The position numbers and the translations under genes are program-made. Positions 27,239 through 35,207 of a DNA stretch of 64,000 bases are shown in pieces. The stretch is from Pseudoflavonifractor sp. 524-17 (GTDB taxonomy: Bacteria; Bacillota; Clostridia; Oscillospirales; Oscillospiraceae): contig NZ_QWEK01000016.1 of assembly GCF_009935845.1 (NCBI RefSeq), positions 1 through 64,000 of the forward strand, in the 5' to 3' direction. The notes beneath the pieces are model-generated. The model was not told where the DNA came from. It worked only from the letters and a program-made list of their open reading frames with translations, and did no database searches. Positions within the stretch are counted from its first letter, which is position 1. The number at the start of each line of letters is the position of its first letter.

Positions 27239-28112
27239 TCAGAACACGCGGCGGGGGCCGCGGCTGTTGGTACAGCTGGCCTGGGCCGCCCTTACCAACG
27301 GATACGCCCAGGGCTTTGCCCAGGGAAAAATCTGGCGGGGCGCCTCAAAAGGATACTGCGTCCCCGGCCTTAACTGCTACTCCTGTCCCGGCGCGCTGGG
27401 CGCCTGCCCCCTGGGCGCCCTCCAGGCCGCTCTAGCCAGCGGAAATTATAAATTTGCCCTCTATGTGACGGGATTTCTCCTGTTCTTCGGGGCGGTGCTG
27501 GGCCGCTTTGTGTGCGGGTGGCTGTGCCCCTTCGGGCTGGTCCAGGATCTGCTCCACCGTATTCCCTTCCCCCGCAAGCGAAAGACCCTCCCTGGAGATC
27601 GACTTCTCCGCTGGGTGAAGTATCTCCTTCTGGCCGGCTTTGTCGTCCTTTTGCCCATGTTTGCCCTGGACGCTTTTGGGCAGGGCTCCCCCTGGTTCTG
27701 CAAATGGGTCTGCCCCTCCGGCACACTGCTGGCCGGCTGGCCCCTGGCTGCGGCCAACGGCGCCCTCCGCGCGGTTTTAGGCGCTCTTTTCGCCTGGAAG
27801 AGCGCTATTCTGATTGTTCTGATCCTCCTCTCTGCGGCAGTATACCGGCCCTTCTGCCGCTATCTGTGCCCTTTGGGGGCTGTCTACGGCCTGTTTAACC
27901 CCATCGCCTTCTGCCGCTTAAAGCTGGATGAGGAAAAATGCATTGGCTGTGGACAGTGCCGCGCCGCCTGCAAGCTGGACCTGTCCCCCTGCCGCCAGCC
28001 CAACAGTATGGAGTGTATCCGGTGCGGGGACTGCCTCCGGGCCTGTCCCACCGGCGCGCTCACCTCCACCTTTCCCTTGACGCCCCGCCCCCGGAAGGAG
28101 CGCAAGCCATGA
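27231..28112 (+). CDS. Membrane 4Fe-4S protein (NapH/CcoG-like)
   Basis: 293-aa membrane protein with about five hydrophobic segments and many cysteine motifs. GLNCYSCPGALGACP lies near residue 50, CGWLCPFG near 105, KWVCPSG and RYLCPLG follow. Two C-terminal ferredoxin clusters are CIGCGQCRAACK and CIRCGDCLRACP. It resembles NapH/RdxA quinol-linked electron carriers. The start is TTG (27231) with GGAG 10 bases upstream, overlapping the miniprotein gene by 8 bases. Confidence 0.87.
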   Translation: MANQNTRRGPRLLVQLAWAALTNGYAQGFAQGKIWRGASKGYCVPGLNCYSCPGALGACPLGALQAALASGNYKFALYVTGFLLFFGAVLGRFVCGWLCPFGLVQDLLHRIPFPRKRKTLPGDRLLRWVKYLLLAGFVVLLPMFALDAFGQGSPWFCKWVCPSGTLLAGWPLAAANGALRAVLGALFAWKSAILIVLILLSAAVYRPFCRYLCPLGAVYGLFNPIAFCRLKLDEEKCIGCGQCRAACKLDLSPCRQPNSMECIRCGDCLRACPTGALTSTFPLTPRPRKERKP

Positions 28113-28606
28113 ATCCGCGTACCCTCACCCGCTGCGCCGTGCTCACCGCTCTGGCGCTGGCCCTGTCTGCCGTGGAGCGTCTGGCCCCCCTCACCGTTCT
28201 CATCCCCCTCCCCGGCCTGCGGCTGGGGCTGTCCAATCTGGTGACGGTGTACGCCCTATGCCGCCTGCGCCGGCGGGAGGCTTTGGCGATTCTTCTGGTC
28301 CGCTGCTTTTTGGGCAGCCTTCTGGGGGGGAATCTGACGGCCCTGGCTTTCTCCCTCACCGGCGGACTGCTGGCCCTTGGTGTGACGGCCGCCGCCCTCT
28401 GCCTGCCGGGGCTGTCCCTCTATGGGGTGTCCATTTTGGGCGCCGCCGCCCACAACACCGGGCAGATCCTGGCCGCTATGGCGGTGCTGGGCAGCCGGGC
28501 TCCTTTGGTTTACCTGCCTGCGCTGCTTTTATGCTCCATCATCACCGGCGGCGTCACCGGCACTGTCTCTTCCCTGCTGGTGCGGCGGGTGGTCCCTGTG
28601 CAATAG
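28109..28606 (+). CDS. Gx transporter family protein
   Basis: 165-aa membrane protein with about five helices. The PGLRLGLSNLVTVYAL and RCFLGSLLGGN segments match the Gx transporter family (once annotated heptaprenyl diphosphate synthase component I), an ECF-S-like fold. AAGGAG is upstream and the ATG overlaps the previous stop (ATGA). In related Clostridia it accompanies FMN-binding and ApbE-type proteins; neither is present here. Confidence 0.85.
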   Translation: MNPRTLTRCAVLTALALALSAVERLAPLTVLIPLPGLRLGLSNLVTVYALCRLRRREALAILLVRCFLGSLLGGNLTALAFSLTGGLLALGVTAAALCLPGLSLYGVSILGAAAHNTGQILAAMAVLGSRAPLVYLPALLLCSIITGGVTGTVSSLLVRRVVPVQ

Positions 28607-28739
28607 CGCGGAAACGGGCGCTGTTCCCCAAAAATATTCCGGCAAAGGAAACTTTTTCGCCGGCGGCAGCGTCTAATTGAATGCCTGCCAGGAGAATTGG
28701 GCCGAAATCTTCATAAATCTGTAAGGATTTGTAACTGAT

Positions 28740-28768
28740 TTGTGATTTATTTTGCTGCGTACTATTGT
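28740..28768 (+). promoter_or_regulatory. Promoter of the deacetylase lipoprotein gene
   Basis: TTGTGA (28740-28745), spacer 17, TATTGT (28763-28768) in an AT-rich stretch about 55 bases before the start codon. Confidence 0.45.
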
Positions 28769-28824
28769 ATTATGGTAACTGTACTCCGACAGACAAATGA
28801 TATCACGAGAGGATGCGATCCAAG

Positions 28825-30117
28825 ATGAATCTGTTCAAATCAGGTGCGGCTCTTTCCATGGCGCTGCTGCTCACCTTATCCATAGCCGGCTGCAAAAAGG
28901 GAGCTTCTCCGGGCGGCAGCGAACCCACGCCCACGCCCTCCCCCTCCGCCGCCCAGGACGGCCAGCAGACCCCCGCGCCTACGCCGGATCCCCCCTCCGC
29001 CGCAGACCCCTATGACGCGGTGAAGACCTACTGGTCCGAGGATCAGCTCACCCAGGCCTGGGGGCCTAATCAGGTGGTGGAGCACCTGTTTTTTCACCCT
29101 GTCATCGCATACCCCCAGTGGGCCTTCCACGACTGCGCCTCCTCCCAGAGCCAGAAAGACGGCCTGGACGACTGGATGGTAACGGTGGATGAGTTCAACA
29201 AAATCATCCAGAGCGTCTACGACCGGGGCTACATTCTGGTTCGTATGGAGGATGTGTGGACCGAGGAGGCCGGCGAGAACGGCAGCACCCGGATGGTGCG
29301 CAACACCCTCATGCTCCCCGAGGGGAAAAAGCCTCTGGTCATCTCCTTCGACGACGTGAACTACTATGAGTATATGCTGGAGGAGGGCTTTACCTCCAAG
29401 CTGGTCCTGGGGGACGACGGCCAGATCTGGGCCCAGTGTACCGACCCCTATACCCAGGAGACCTTCCTCACCCAGGATCTGGACGCCACCACCTTGCTGG
29501 ACAAGTTCGTGCTGGAGCACCCGGACTTCTCCCTGAACGGGGCCAAGGCCATCTACTCCCTCACCGGCTATCAGGGCATTCTGGGCTACCGCACCCAGAA
29601 CGACATCGACATCGCGCTGGACGACCCCGCCCGCCCCGCCTTTGACGCTAACCGCCAGGCCGAGATTGAGGCAGTCAAGCCCATTATCCAGCGCCTGAAG
29701 GAGACCGGCTGGACTTTCGGCTCCCACACCTGGGGGCATATCAATCTGTCTACCAGCTCTATGGAGCGCATCCAGCGGGACACCCTGCGCTGGGCGGAGG
29801 AGGTGGGCACTCTGGTGGGGCCCACCCAGATCCTGTTCTACCCCCACGGCGCCCGCCCCGACGGCGACCATGACCAGGGGGAGGCCGGTCCCCAGTTCCA
29901 GTGGCTCCACAGCCAGGGTTTCCGCATTTTCGCCAGCGTGGGCATCAACTCCTACTCGAAAATCAAGAGCGATATCTCCGCCGTCATCTGCGACCGCCTC
30001 CACCCAGACGGCACTACCCTGCGCAGCGCCCGGGCCCGGGAGTGGTACCAGCAGTTCTATGACGCCACTGAGATCATTGACCTGGAGGTCCGTCCGAACC
30101 TGGGCTGGTATAAATAA
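28825..30117 (+). CDS. Polysaccharide deacetylase family lipoprotein
   Basis: About 430 aa. The signal peptide ends at the lipobox SIAGC, followed by a Thr/Pro linker. The NodB-type deacetylase domain follows with VISFDDVNYY (motif 1), GSHTWGHINL (motif 2) and YPHGAR (motif 3). A long insertion separates motifs 1 and 2. It likely removes acetyl groups from cell-wall glycans on the outer face of the membrane. The second ATG (28825) is preferred because AGAGG abuts the first at 28813. Confidence 0.88.
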   Translation: MNLFKSGAALSMALLLTLSIAGCKKGASPGGSEPTPTPSPSAAQDGQQTPAPTPDPPSAADPYDAVKTYWSEDQLTQAWGPNQVVEHLFFHPVIAYPQWAFHDCASSQSQKDGLDDWMVTVDEFNKIIQSVYDRGYILVRMEDVWTEEAGENGSTRMVRNTLMLPEGKKPLVISFDDVNYYEYMLEEGFTSKLVLGDDGQIWAQCTDPYTQETFLTQDLDATTLLDKFVLEHPDFSLNGAKAIYSLTGYQGILGYRTQNDIDIALDDPARPAFDANRQAEIEAVKPIIQRLKETGWTFGSHTWGHINLSTSSMERIQRDTLRWAEEVGTLVGPTQILFYPHGARPDGDHDQGEAGPQFQWLHSQGFRIFASVGINSYSKIKSDISAVICDRLHPDGTTLRSARAREWYQQFYDATEIIDLEVRPNLGWYK

Positions 30118-30252
30118 TCATTGGAGCGGCGGCAGCGATAGGGCGCTTGCCCCTGCAGGACACCTCAATCAATAGGTACCCCCCTGTTCTTGATTGACAA
30201 AGGTTTTCCCCGCCCCGCTTTCGGAAATGATTTGTGAGAAAACCATACAAAA

Positions 30253-30285
30253 AAGCCTGCCGAAAGAGGTTTCGGCAGGCTTTTT
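30253..30285. terminator. Bidirectional terminator
   Basis: aagcctgccgaaa (30253-30265), loop gagg, and complement (30270-30282), with A-run before and T-run after. It serves both the deacetylase gene and the convergent DUF4363 gene. Confidence 0.85.
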
Positions 30286-30290
30286 GCGGC

Positions 30291-30671
30291 TTACAGCAAA
30301 TTCTCCAGGGTGAGCTGTTCCGCCTCGGAGATCAGCTGGAGCTGGCGGACCAGCCGGGCGGAGGCGGCGGCGTACTCGCCCCCTTCCCGGCTGCGCAGCA
30401 GGCGGAGGGTCTCGTCAAAGCCGGTTTTGATCTGGTCCGTGTCCCCGTGGCGCAGGGTGACGTGGAGGTAGAACTCCCGGGCATCCCATGCCCCCTGGGC
30501 GGCGCGGATCAGGGCCTCGGACTGGCCCCAGTCCTCCCTGGCGGCCAGCTGCTCCGCCTGGAGGAGCTGTACGCAAAGCTGTCCGGTGAGCCGATCCAGA
30601 TATTGGGCGTTATACAGTGTGGCGGTCAGCAGCAGGCCCAACAGGCCCAGGGCGATCCACAGACGCTTCAT
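30291..30671 (-). CDS. DUF4363 family protein
   Basis: 126 aa with one N-terminal membrane helix (about 4-20) and a helical extracytoplasmic part. DUF4363 proteins usually stand next to DUF421 proteins in spore formers, as here, with a 4-base overlap. Function is unknown. The sigma-G-like promoter upstream suggests expression in the forespore. Confidence 0.8.
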   Translation of the reverse strand: MKRLWIALGLLGLLLTATLYNAQYLDRLTGQLCVQLLQAEQLAAREDWGQSEALIRAAQGAWDAREFYLHVTLRHGDTDQIKTGFDETLRLLRSREGGEYAAASARLVRQLQLISEAEQLTLENLL

Positions 30672-31348
30672 TTCTGCTCCTCCTTCGCGGCGAAATAGAC
30701 CTTCCCCTGCTCATCCACGGTGAGGAGGAAGACCTCCTCCGGCCGGCGGGCGTTGTGCTGGGCCAGGCAGTCGTCCAGCCAGGCCCGGCTGAGCCCCCGG
30801 ACCCGGAGATTAGGCTCAATCACCCGGCCGTCGTTGATCAGCGGCAGGGGCAGGCCGGGCTCTTCCGCCTTGTGATTCATCTGCTTGACGGTAATGGGCT
30901 GCTCCTCCGCCCGGAGGAGGACGGACAGCTGTCCATTGGTCTCCAGAATGGCGTATTTTATGGTATTCAGGTCGGTAACTCCATTGAGGCGCAGCTCCTC
31001 CATCAGCTCGTCCAAAGTAAAGCGGTTGCGGCGCAGTTCATGCTCAATGACCCGGCCGTTCTCCACCACCATGCTGGGCCGGCCGCACAGCAGCGCCCGG
31101 AAGCGCAGGCTGCGCAGATTGAGCACGGAGATCACCATCGTCAGGGCCAGCAGCGCCAGAATGGGCATGACCCCCGCCGCCAGGGGAATCCCTAGATCCT
31201 GCATGGGCACCGCCGCCAGGTCTGCGATGAGCAGGGCCAGCACCAGCTCCGAGGGTTCCAGCTCCCCCACCTGCCGCTTGCCCATCAGCCGGATGCCGGC
31301 GATAATGAGGATGTATAAAATGACCGTGCGCAGCAGGGCAATGACCAT
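30668..31348 (-). CDS. DUF421 (YetF family) membrane protein
   Basis: 226 aa with three N-terminal membrane helices and a C-terminal cytoplasmic DUF421 domain (GRPSMVVENGRVIEHELRRNRFTLDELMEELR). The start MVIALLRT has AGGAGG 7 bases upstream; the frame from 31486 crosses the promoter. DUF421 proteins are abundant in endospore formers and some are found in the spore inner membrane. Co-translated with DUF4363. Confidence 0.9.
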   Translation of the reverse strand: MVIALLRTVILYILIIAGIRLMGKRQVGELEPSELVLALLIADLAAVPMQDLGIPLAAGVMPILALLALTMVISVLNLRSLRFRALLCGRPSMVVENGRVIEHELRRNRFTLDELMEELRLNGVTDLNTIKYAILETNGQLSVLLRAEEQPITVKQMNHKAEEPGLPLPLINDGRVIEPNLRVRGLSRAWLDDCLAQHNARRPEEVFLLTVDEQGKVYFAAKEEQK

Positions 31349-31389
31349 AGAGGGACCTCCTAAAGACAAGGTTGGACGTGCGCTGCCTC

Positions 31390-31419
31390 TAGTATGAGCC
31401 TGCGCTGCCGGATTTATTC
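31390..31419 (-). promoter_or_regulatory. sigma-G-like promoter of DUF421-DUF4363
   Basis: Minus strand GAATA (31419-31415), 18 bases, CATACTA (31396-31390). Both boxes and the spacing fit the Bacillus sigma-G consensus (GHATR-N18-CATWHTA) without mismatch. Confidence 0.6.
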
Positions 31420-31424
31420 CCTGG

Positions 31425-31465
31425 TGGAAATCGCGGCCGCGCCGTAGTATAATGTCTGTCAGACA
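31425..31465 (+). promoter_or_regulatory. Promoter with start-site dyad upstream of the HSP90 module
   Basis: TGGAAA (31425-31430), spacer 17, TATAAT (31448-31453). The dyad TGTCTG-T-CAGACA (31453-31465) begins at the last base of the -10 box and covers the expected transcription start, a typical repressor position. Confidence 0.5.
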
Positions 31466-31538
31466 AATAAAAAAATTTTTATGCACACAAAAAGAACAGC
31501 CCCGGGGCGGACCGGCGGCTGAACGGGAGCGTGATAAA

Positions 31539-32339
31539 ATGAGTCAACAGAAGGAACGGGAGCGCTATGAGGGGCGCTTTTGCCTGGAGACGGAGGAATG
31601 GCTGGTACTCACCGGGGCCAGCGGCGTAAGCGCCGGAAAAAGCCGTGGGGAGACGCTGTGGCTGGCCTCCATTGACCTTGCGGCCTGGCGGGCGCCGGGG
31701 GAGGAGATGTGCGAGCAGCGCCGCTGTCTGTCGGCCCAGGTGGACGACGGCGGGCTGAAGGCCATGCAAAAAACGCTGGAGGCCGACCATATCTACCGGG
31801 TAACGGTGCGCCGCTCCAAGGAGGGTGGCGCCGCCCTGCTGCTGGCGGGGGAGGTACTCCCTGGGGCGGACCCGGCGCTGGAGGCCCTTCTGGCCCGGCG
31901 GCTCACGCCGGTGTACTACGACCACCCGGCCCTGGGCCGGCTTACCCTGGAGCGGACGGTAAACTGGTTTGAGGGGGCGGCCCAGTGGATGGGCCGGACG
32001 GTGGACGTCTACTTTGACCAGGGCGGACAGGAAGAGATGGCGGACAGCGCCCGCACGCTGTGTACCCTGCTGGACCACCAGGGGGAGTGGAACCGCCGCG
32101 TGCTGGAAAAGGCCAGTCAGGAGCTGTTGGAGCTGAAAAACGACGCCTGGCTGGGCGACGGTGAGGACCCGCTGACAGAGGAGGCGTTCCACCGCCGGAT
32201 GCGGCTGGAGAGCATTGAGGGCAGGCCGGAGGGCGTGTTTACCTTCTGGTTTGACGACGGAGATCTGTTCTGGGGACACGCCATTGTGGTGTCCGGCACT
32301 CTGGATCAGGGGCCCCAGGACGCGGAAATCATGGGCTGA
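31539..32339 (+). CDS. DUF2262-like protein, first gene of the HSP90 module
   Basis: 266-aa soluble protein. The C-terminus (WFDDGDLFWGHAIVV...DAEIMG) resembles the DUF2262 domain, with its acidic-FWGH pattern; the N-terminal half I do not recognise. It has no signal peptide. The start MSQQKERE has GGGAG upstream. It ends 13 bases before the HSP90-family gene. Function unknown; the shared operon suggests action with the HSP90-like ATPase. Confidence 0.7.
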   Translation: MSQQKERERYEGRFCLETEEWLVLTGASGVSAGKSRGETLWLASIDLAAWRAPGEEMCEQRRCLSAQVDDGGLKAMQKTLEADHIYRVTVRRSKEGGAALLLAGEVLPGADPALEALLARRLTPVYYDHPALGRLTLERTVNWFEGAAQWMGRTVDVYFDQGGQEEMADSARTLCTLLDHQGEWNRRVLEKASQELLELKNDAWLGDGEDPLTEEAFHRRMRLESIEGRPEGVFTFWFDDGDLFWGHAIVVSGTLDQGPQDAEIMG

Positions 32340-32352
32340 GGAGGGGGAAGCG

Positions 32353-34113
32353 ATGAGCGAATCCTTTCACTTTCAGGTGAATTTAGGCGGAATGCTGGAT
32401 GTACTGTCCAACCACCTCTATAAAAGCCCCGACGTCTTTCTCCGGGAGCTGCTGCAAAACGGTGTGGACGCCATTACCCAGCGCCGGAAGGAGCAGCCGG
32501 GCTGGGACGAGGGGCGTATTACCATCGCCCTTGCCGAGGGGAGGCGGCTCACCTTCCGGGACAACGGCATGGGGCTCACTGAGGCGGGGATCCACCGCTT
32601 TCTGGCGGTGATAGGACAGTCTTCCAAGACGCAGCTCCAGGACGGCCGCATTCCCGAGGATTACATCGGCCGGTTCGGCATTGGCCTGCTGTCCTGCTTC
32701 ATGGTATCCGACGCCATTGTGGTCCACACCCGGCCGGCGGACGGCGGCCCGGCCCACGCCTGGACAGGGCGGCCCGACGGCACCTATACCCTGGAGCCCC
32801 TGGAGGATTGCTCCCCCGGCACCACGGTCATCCTCACCGCCAGGCCCGGGGCGGAGCACTACTTCCAGCGGGAGGCGGTGGAGGAGCTGGTGCGGTACTA
32901 CGGTCTGGCTCTTCCGGTGCCGGTGTACTTCGCCGGAGAGGACCGGCGGCTCAACGCCATCCCCGACGACTTTGTCCACACTGGCCGGGGACAGCTGCTC
33001 TCCTTCGGCGCATGGCTCTTTGGAGAGGAATTTCTGGAGGCCATTCTCATCCACACACCCCATCTGAACGGGGTGGCCTTTGTCCTGCCCTATCAGACCG
33101 ACGCGTCGGTGAAGAGCGGACACCGGATTTACTTAAAGTACATGCTCCTTACCGAGCGGGGGGACCGGCTGCTCCCCCCCTGGGCCTTCTTCCTGCGGTG
33201 CTTTCTCAACACCAGCGGCCTGCGCCCCACCGCCTCCCGGGAGGATTTTTATGAGGACGGCGCCCTGGAGGCCGCCACAGCGGAATTCGAGGGGGCGGTG
33301 CGGGCCCATCTGGAGCGCCTGGCCCGGGAGTCGCCGGACATTCTGGAGGAGCTTGTGGCCGTCCACAGCCAGGCCATCAAGGCCATGGCGGTGTGGGACG
33401 ACAGTCTGTTCCGCCTGTTCATCGACCATCTGACCTTTGAGACCTCCGAGGGCCGCCTCAGCGGCGGCAAGCTGAAACGGCTGGGCCGCGGGGAGTGGGT
33501 GAGCAGTGTGGATCGCTTCCGCCAGCTCAAGCCTATCTTTCTGGCCCAGGACCGGCTGCTCATCTGCACCGGCTACGCCTTTGACGGGGAGCTCATCCCC
33601 AAGCTGGCCCGCGCCTTCTCCCTGGCCATCGGCCCGCTGCGGGAGGAGAGCATGGACGTGGTGCTGGAGGAACCCACCCTGGACGAGCGGCAGCAGGTCT
33701 TCGCCCTTCAGCGGGCGGCCAGCCGGGCGCTGGCCCCCTTTGACTGCCGGGCGGAGGCGCGCCGCTTTCTGCCGGCGGAGCTGCCTGCCCTGTACACCAT
33801 GAGCGACGAGGTGCAGTTCTTCCGCCAGGTCCAGACCGCCCAGGACATGAGCCGCGGGGTCTTCTCCGACGCGCTGGCCTCTCTGCTTGCCGGGGCGGAG
33901 GAGCGGCCGGCGGCCAGCCTCTATCTGAATCTGAACAGCAGGTTAATCCAGCGGCTGGCCCAGGTGGAAGACGCCGGCCTGCTGGGGAGCGTGGCCCGAA
34001 TTCTCTACGTCCAGGCTCTCATCACCGGGGGATATGCCCTGCGCAGCGGGGAGCTGAAGACCATGAGTGAGGCCCTGCTGGAGCTGCTTGACCACCAGGG
34101 GGGAAGCATATGA
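32353..34113 (+). CDS. Divergent HSP90 family protein
   Basis: 586-aa HSP90-type ATPase. GHKL motifs in order are LRELLQNGVDA (N-box, about 29-39), DNGMGL, GQSSKT (lid) and GRFGIGLLSCFMVSD. The middle domain has GLRPTASREDFYED, corresponding to the conserved SRE region of HtpG. It is shorter than HtpG and the C-terminal third is not recognisably the dimerisation domain. It lacks a C-terminal MEEVD. GAGGAGGGGG lies before the ATG. Its stop overlaps the next gene. Probably a specialised chaperone rather than the housekeeping HtpG. Confidence 0.88.
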   Translation: MSESFHFQVNLGGMLDVLSNHLYKSPDVFLRELLQNGVDAITQRRKEQPGWDEGRITIALAEGRRLTFRDNGMGLTEAGIHRFLAVIGQSSKTQLQDGRIPEDYIGRFGIGLLSCFMVSDAIVVHTRPADGGPAHAWTGRPDGTYTLEPLEDCSPGTTVILTARPGAEHYFQREAVEELVRYYGLALPVPVYFAGEDRRLNAIPDDFVHTGRGQLLSFGAWLFGEEFLEAILIHTPHLNGVAFVLPYQTDASVKSGHRIYLKYMLLTERGDRLLPPWAFFLRCFLNTSGLRPTASREDFYEDGALEAATAEFEGAVRAHLERLARESPDILEELVAVHSQAIKAMAVWDDSLFRLFIDHLTFETSEGRLSGGKLKRLGRGEWVSSVDRFRQLKPIFLAQDRLLICTGYAFDGELIPKLARAFSLAIGPLREESMDVVLEEPTLDERQQVFALQRAASRALAPFDCRAEARRFLPAELPALYTMSDEVQFFRQVQTAQDMSRGVFSDALASLLAGAEERPAASLYLNLNSRLIQRLAQVEDAGLLGSVARILYVQALITGGYALRSGELKTMSEALLELLDHQGGSI

Positions 34114-35207
34114 GCGGACAAGTACCATTTTCAGGGGAGGCCCTGGATCGGAGCATTGAGCAGATGCCCAGGGGGACCATAAAGCTGGAGGCCCTTCAGC
34201 AGGCCATCCGGCAGGCGGACCAGGCGGGGGATCTCTTTTGGCGGCTGCGCTTTCGCTGCGACTATATTTTCGATGTGGGCTTTGTGGACGACAAGACCAA
34301 GGCCCTGCCGGTGTGCGGGGAATTCTTTGCCCTGCTGGACGAGTATCCCGACGGCCTGGGAAATTTGGGAGAGATGTGCCGCTTTCTGGCGGCAGAGCCC
34401 TGCGCGGAGCTGGGGGTAAACCTGCCTCAGCTGTCTATGGAGACCTGCGAGGGACTGCTGGGCCGTCTGGAAGAGCAGGTGCGCCGCTACCGCAAGGGGG
34501 AACGGCTGTGGCACTGGATCTGCTGCGAGTTCTACGCCTACGTGGATCTGGATCGGGCCAAGGAGCACTATGCCGCGTTTCAGCGCAGCAAGATCGATAT
34601 CTACTCCGACTGCAGGGCCTGCGAACAGGACGGCATGGTGTGGTTTGCCCTGCACATCGGGGACTGGCCCCAGGCCCAGCGGCTGGCGGCGTCCATCTTC
34701 GACGGGAGCCGGGAATGCCACGACGTACCGTGGAACACCTACCATAGCTTTATTGAGGCCCATCTCAACCGGGGGGAGTGGAAAAAAGCCCAGCCTCTGG
34801 CCAGAAAACTGCTCCGCGGCGGCTGCCGGGATAAGAGCGATTTGGAGTATGTGGGCTCACTGATGCGCTGCTTTGCCTTCTGCCAGCCCGACACAGGCGC
34901 GGCCCTGCTGAGCCGCTGGATGAAAGACGCCCTGGGTCTGTGGGACGCGGGCCGGAAGTATTACTTTTTCAAGGGGGCGTGGGTACTGTGTTCCCAACTG
35001 AGGGGGATGGGTCCCCTGCCCCTCGATCTCCCCCAGACTTTCCCGCTGTGGCGGAAGGATGGACAGTATGGCTGTGATGCCCTGGCGGAGTGGTTTTACG
35101 CCCAGGCGCTGGACATCGCCCAGGCCTTTGACCGGCGCAACGGCACCGGCTGGTATGGGGAAAATCTGGCCCTGGCGGGCCGCTGGATTAGGGAGGATCC
35201 GTTATGA
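34110..35207 (+). CDS. Hypothetical helical-repeat protein A of the HSP90 module
   Basis: 365 aa, soluble, probably alpha-helical with TPR-like spacing (for example LNRGEWKKAQPLARKLL). I recognise no family. It is clearly paralogous to the next gene. Shared features are AIRQADQAGD, LPQL.ME, a SDCRACE motif near residue 168, RDKSDL.Y, FYKGAWV-like and FDRRNG.G near the end. The ATG overlaps the HSP90-family stop (ATGA). A co-chaperone or client-adaptor role is only an inference from context. Confidence 0.72.
   Translation: MSGQVPFSGEALDRSIEQMPRGTIKLEALQQAIRQADQAGDLFWRLRFRCDYIFDVGFVDDKTKALPVCGEFFALLDEYPDGLGNLGEMCRFLAAEPCAELGVNLPQLSMETCEGLLGRLEEQVRRYRKGERLWHWICCEFYAYVDLDRAKEHYAAFQRSKIDIYSDCRACEQDGMVWFALHIGDWPQAQRLAASIFDGSRECHDVPWNTYHSFIEAHLNRGEWKKAQPLARKLLRGGCRDKSDLEYVGSLMRCFAFCQPDTGAALLSRWMKDALGLWDAGRKYYFFKGAWVLCSQLRGMGPLPLDLPQTFPLWRKDGQYGCDALAEWFYAQALDIAQAFDRRNGTGWYGENLALAGRWIREDPL

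Noticed and set aside
27934-28064. Cytoplasmic ferredoxin gene as a separate unit
   Set aside because: The two CxxCxxC clusters are the C-terminal domain of the membrane 4Fe-4S protein; there is no separate start.
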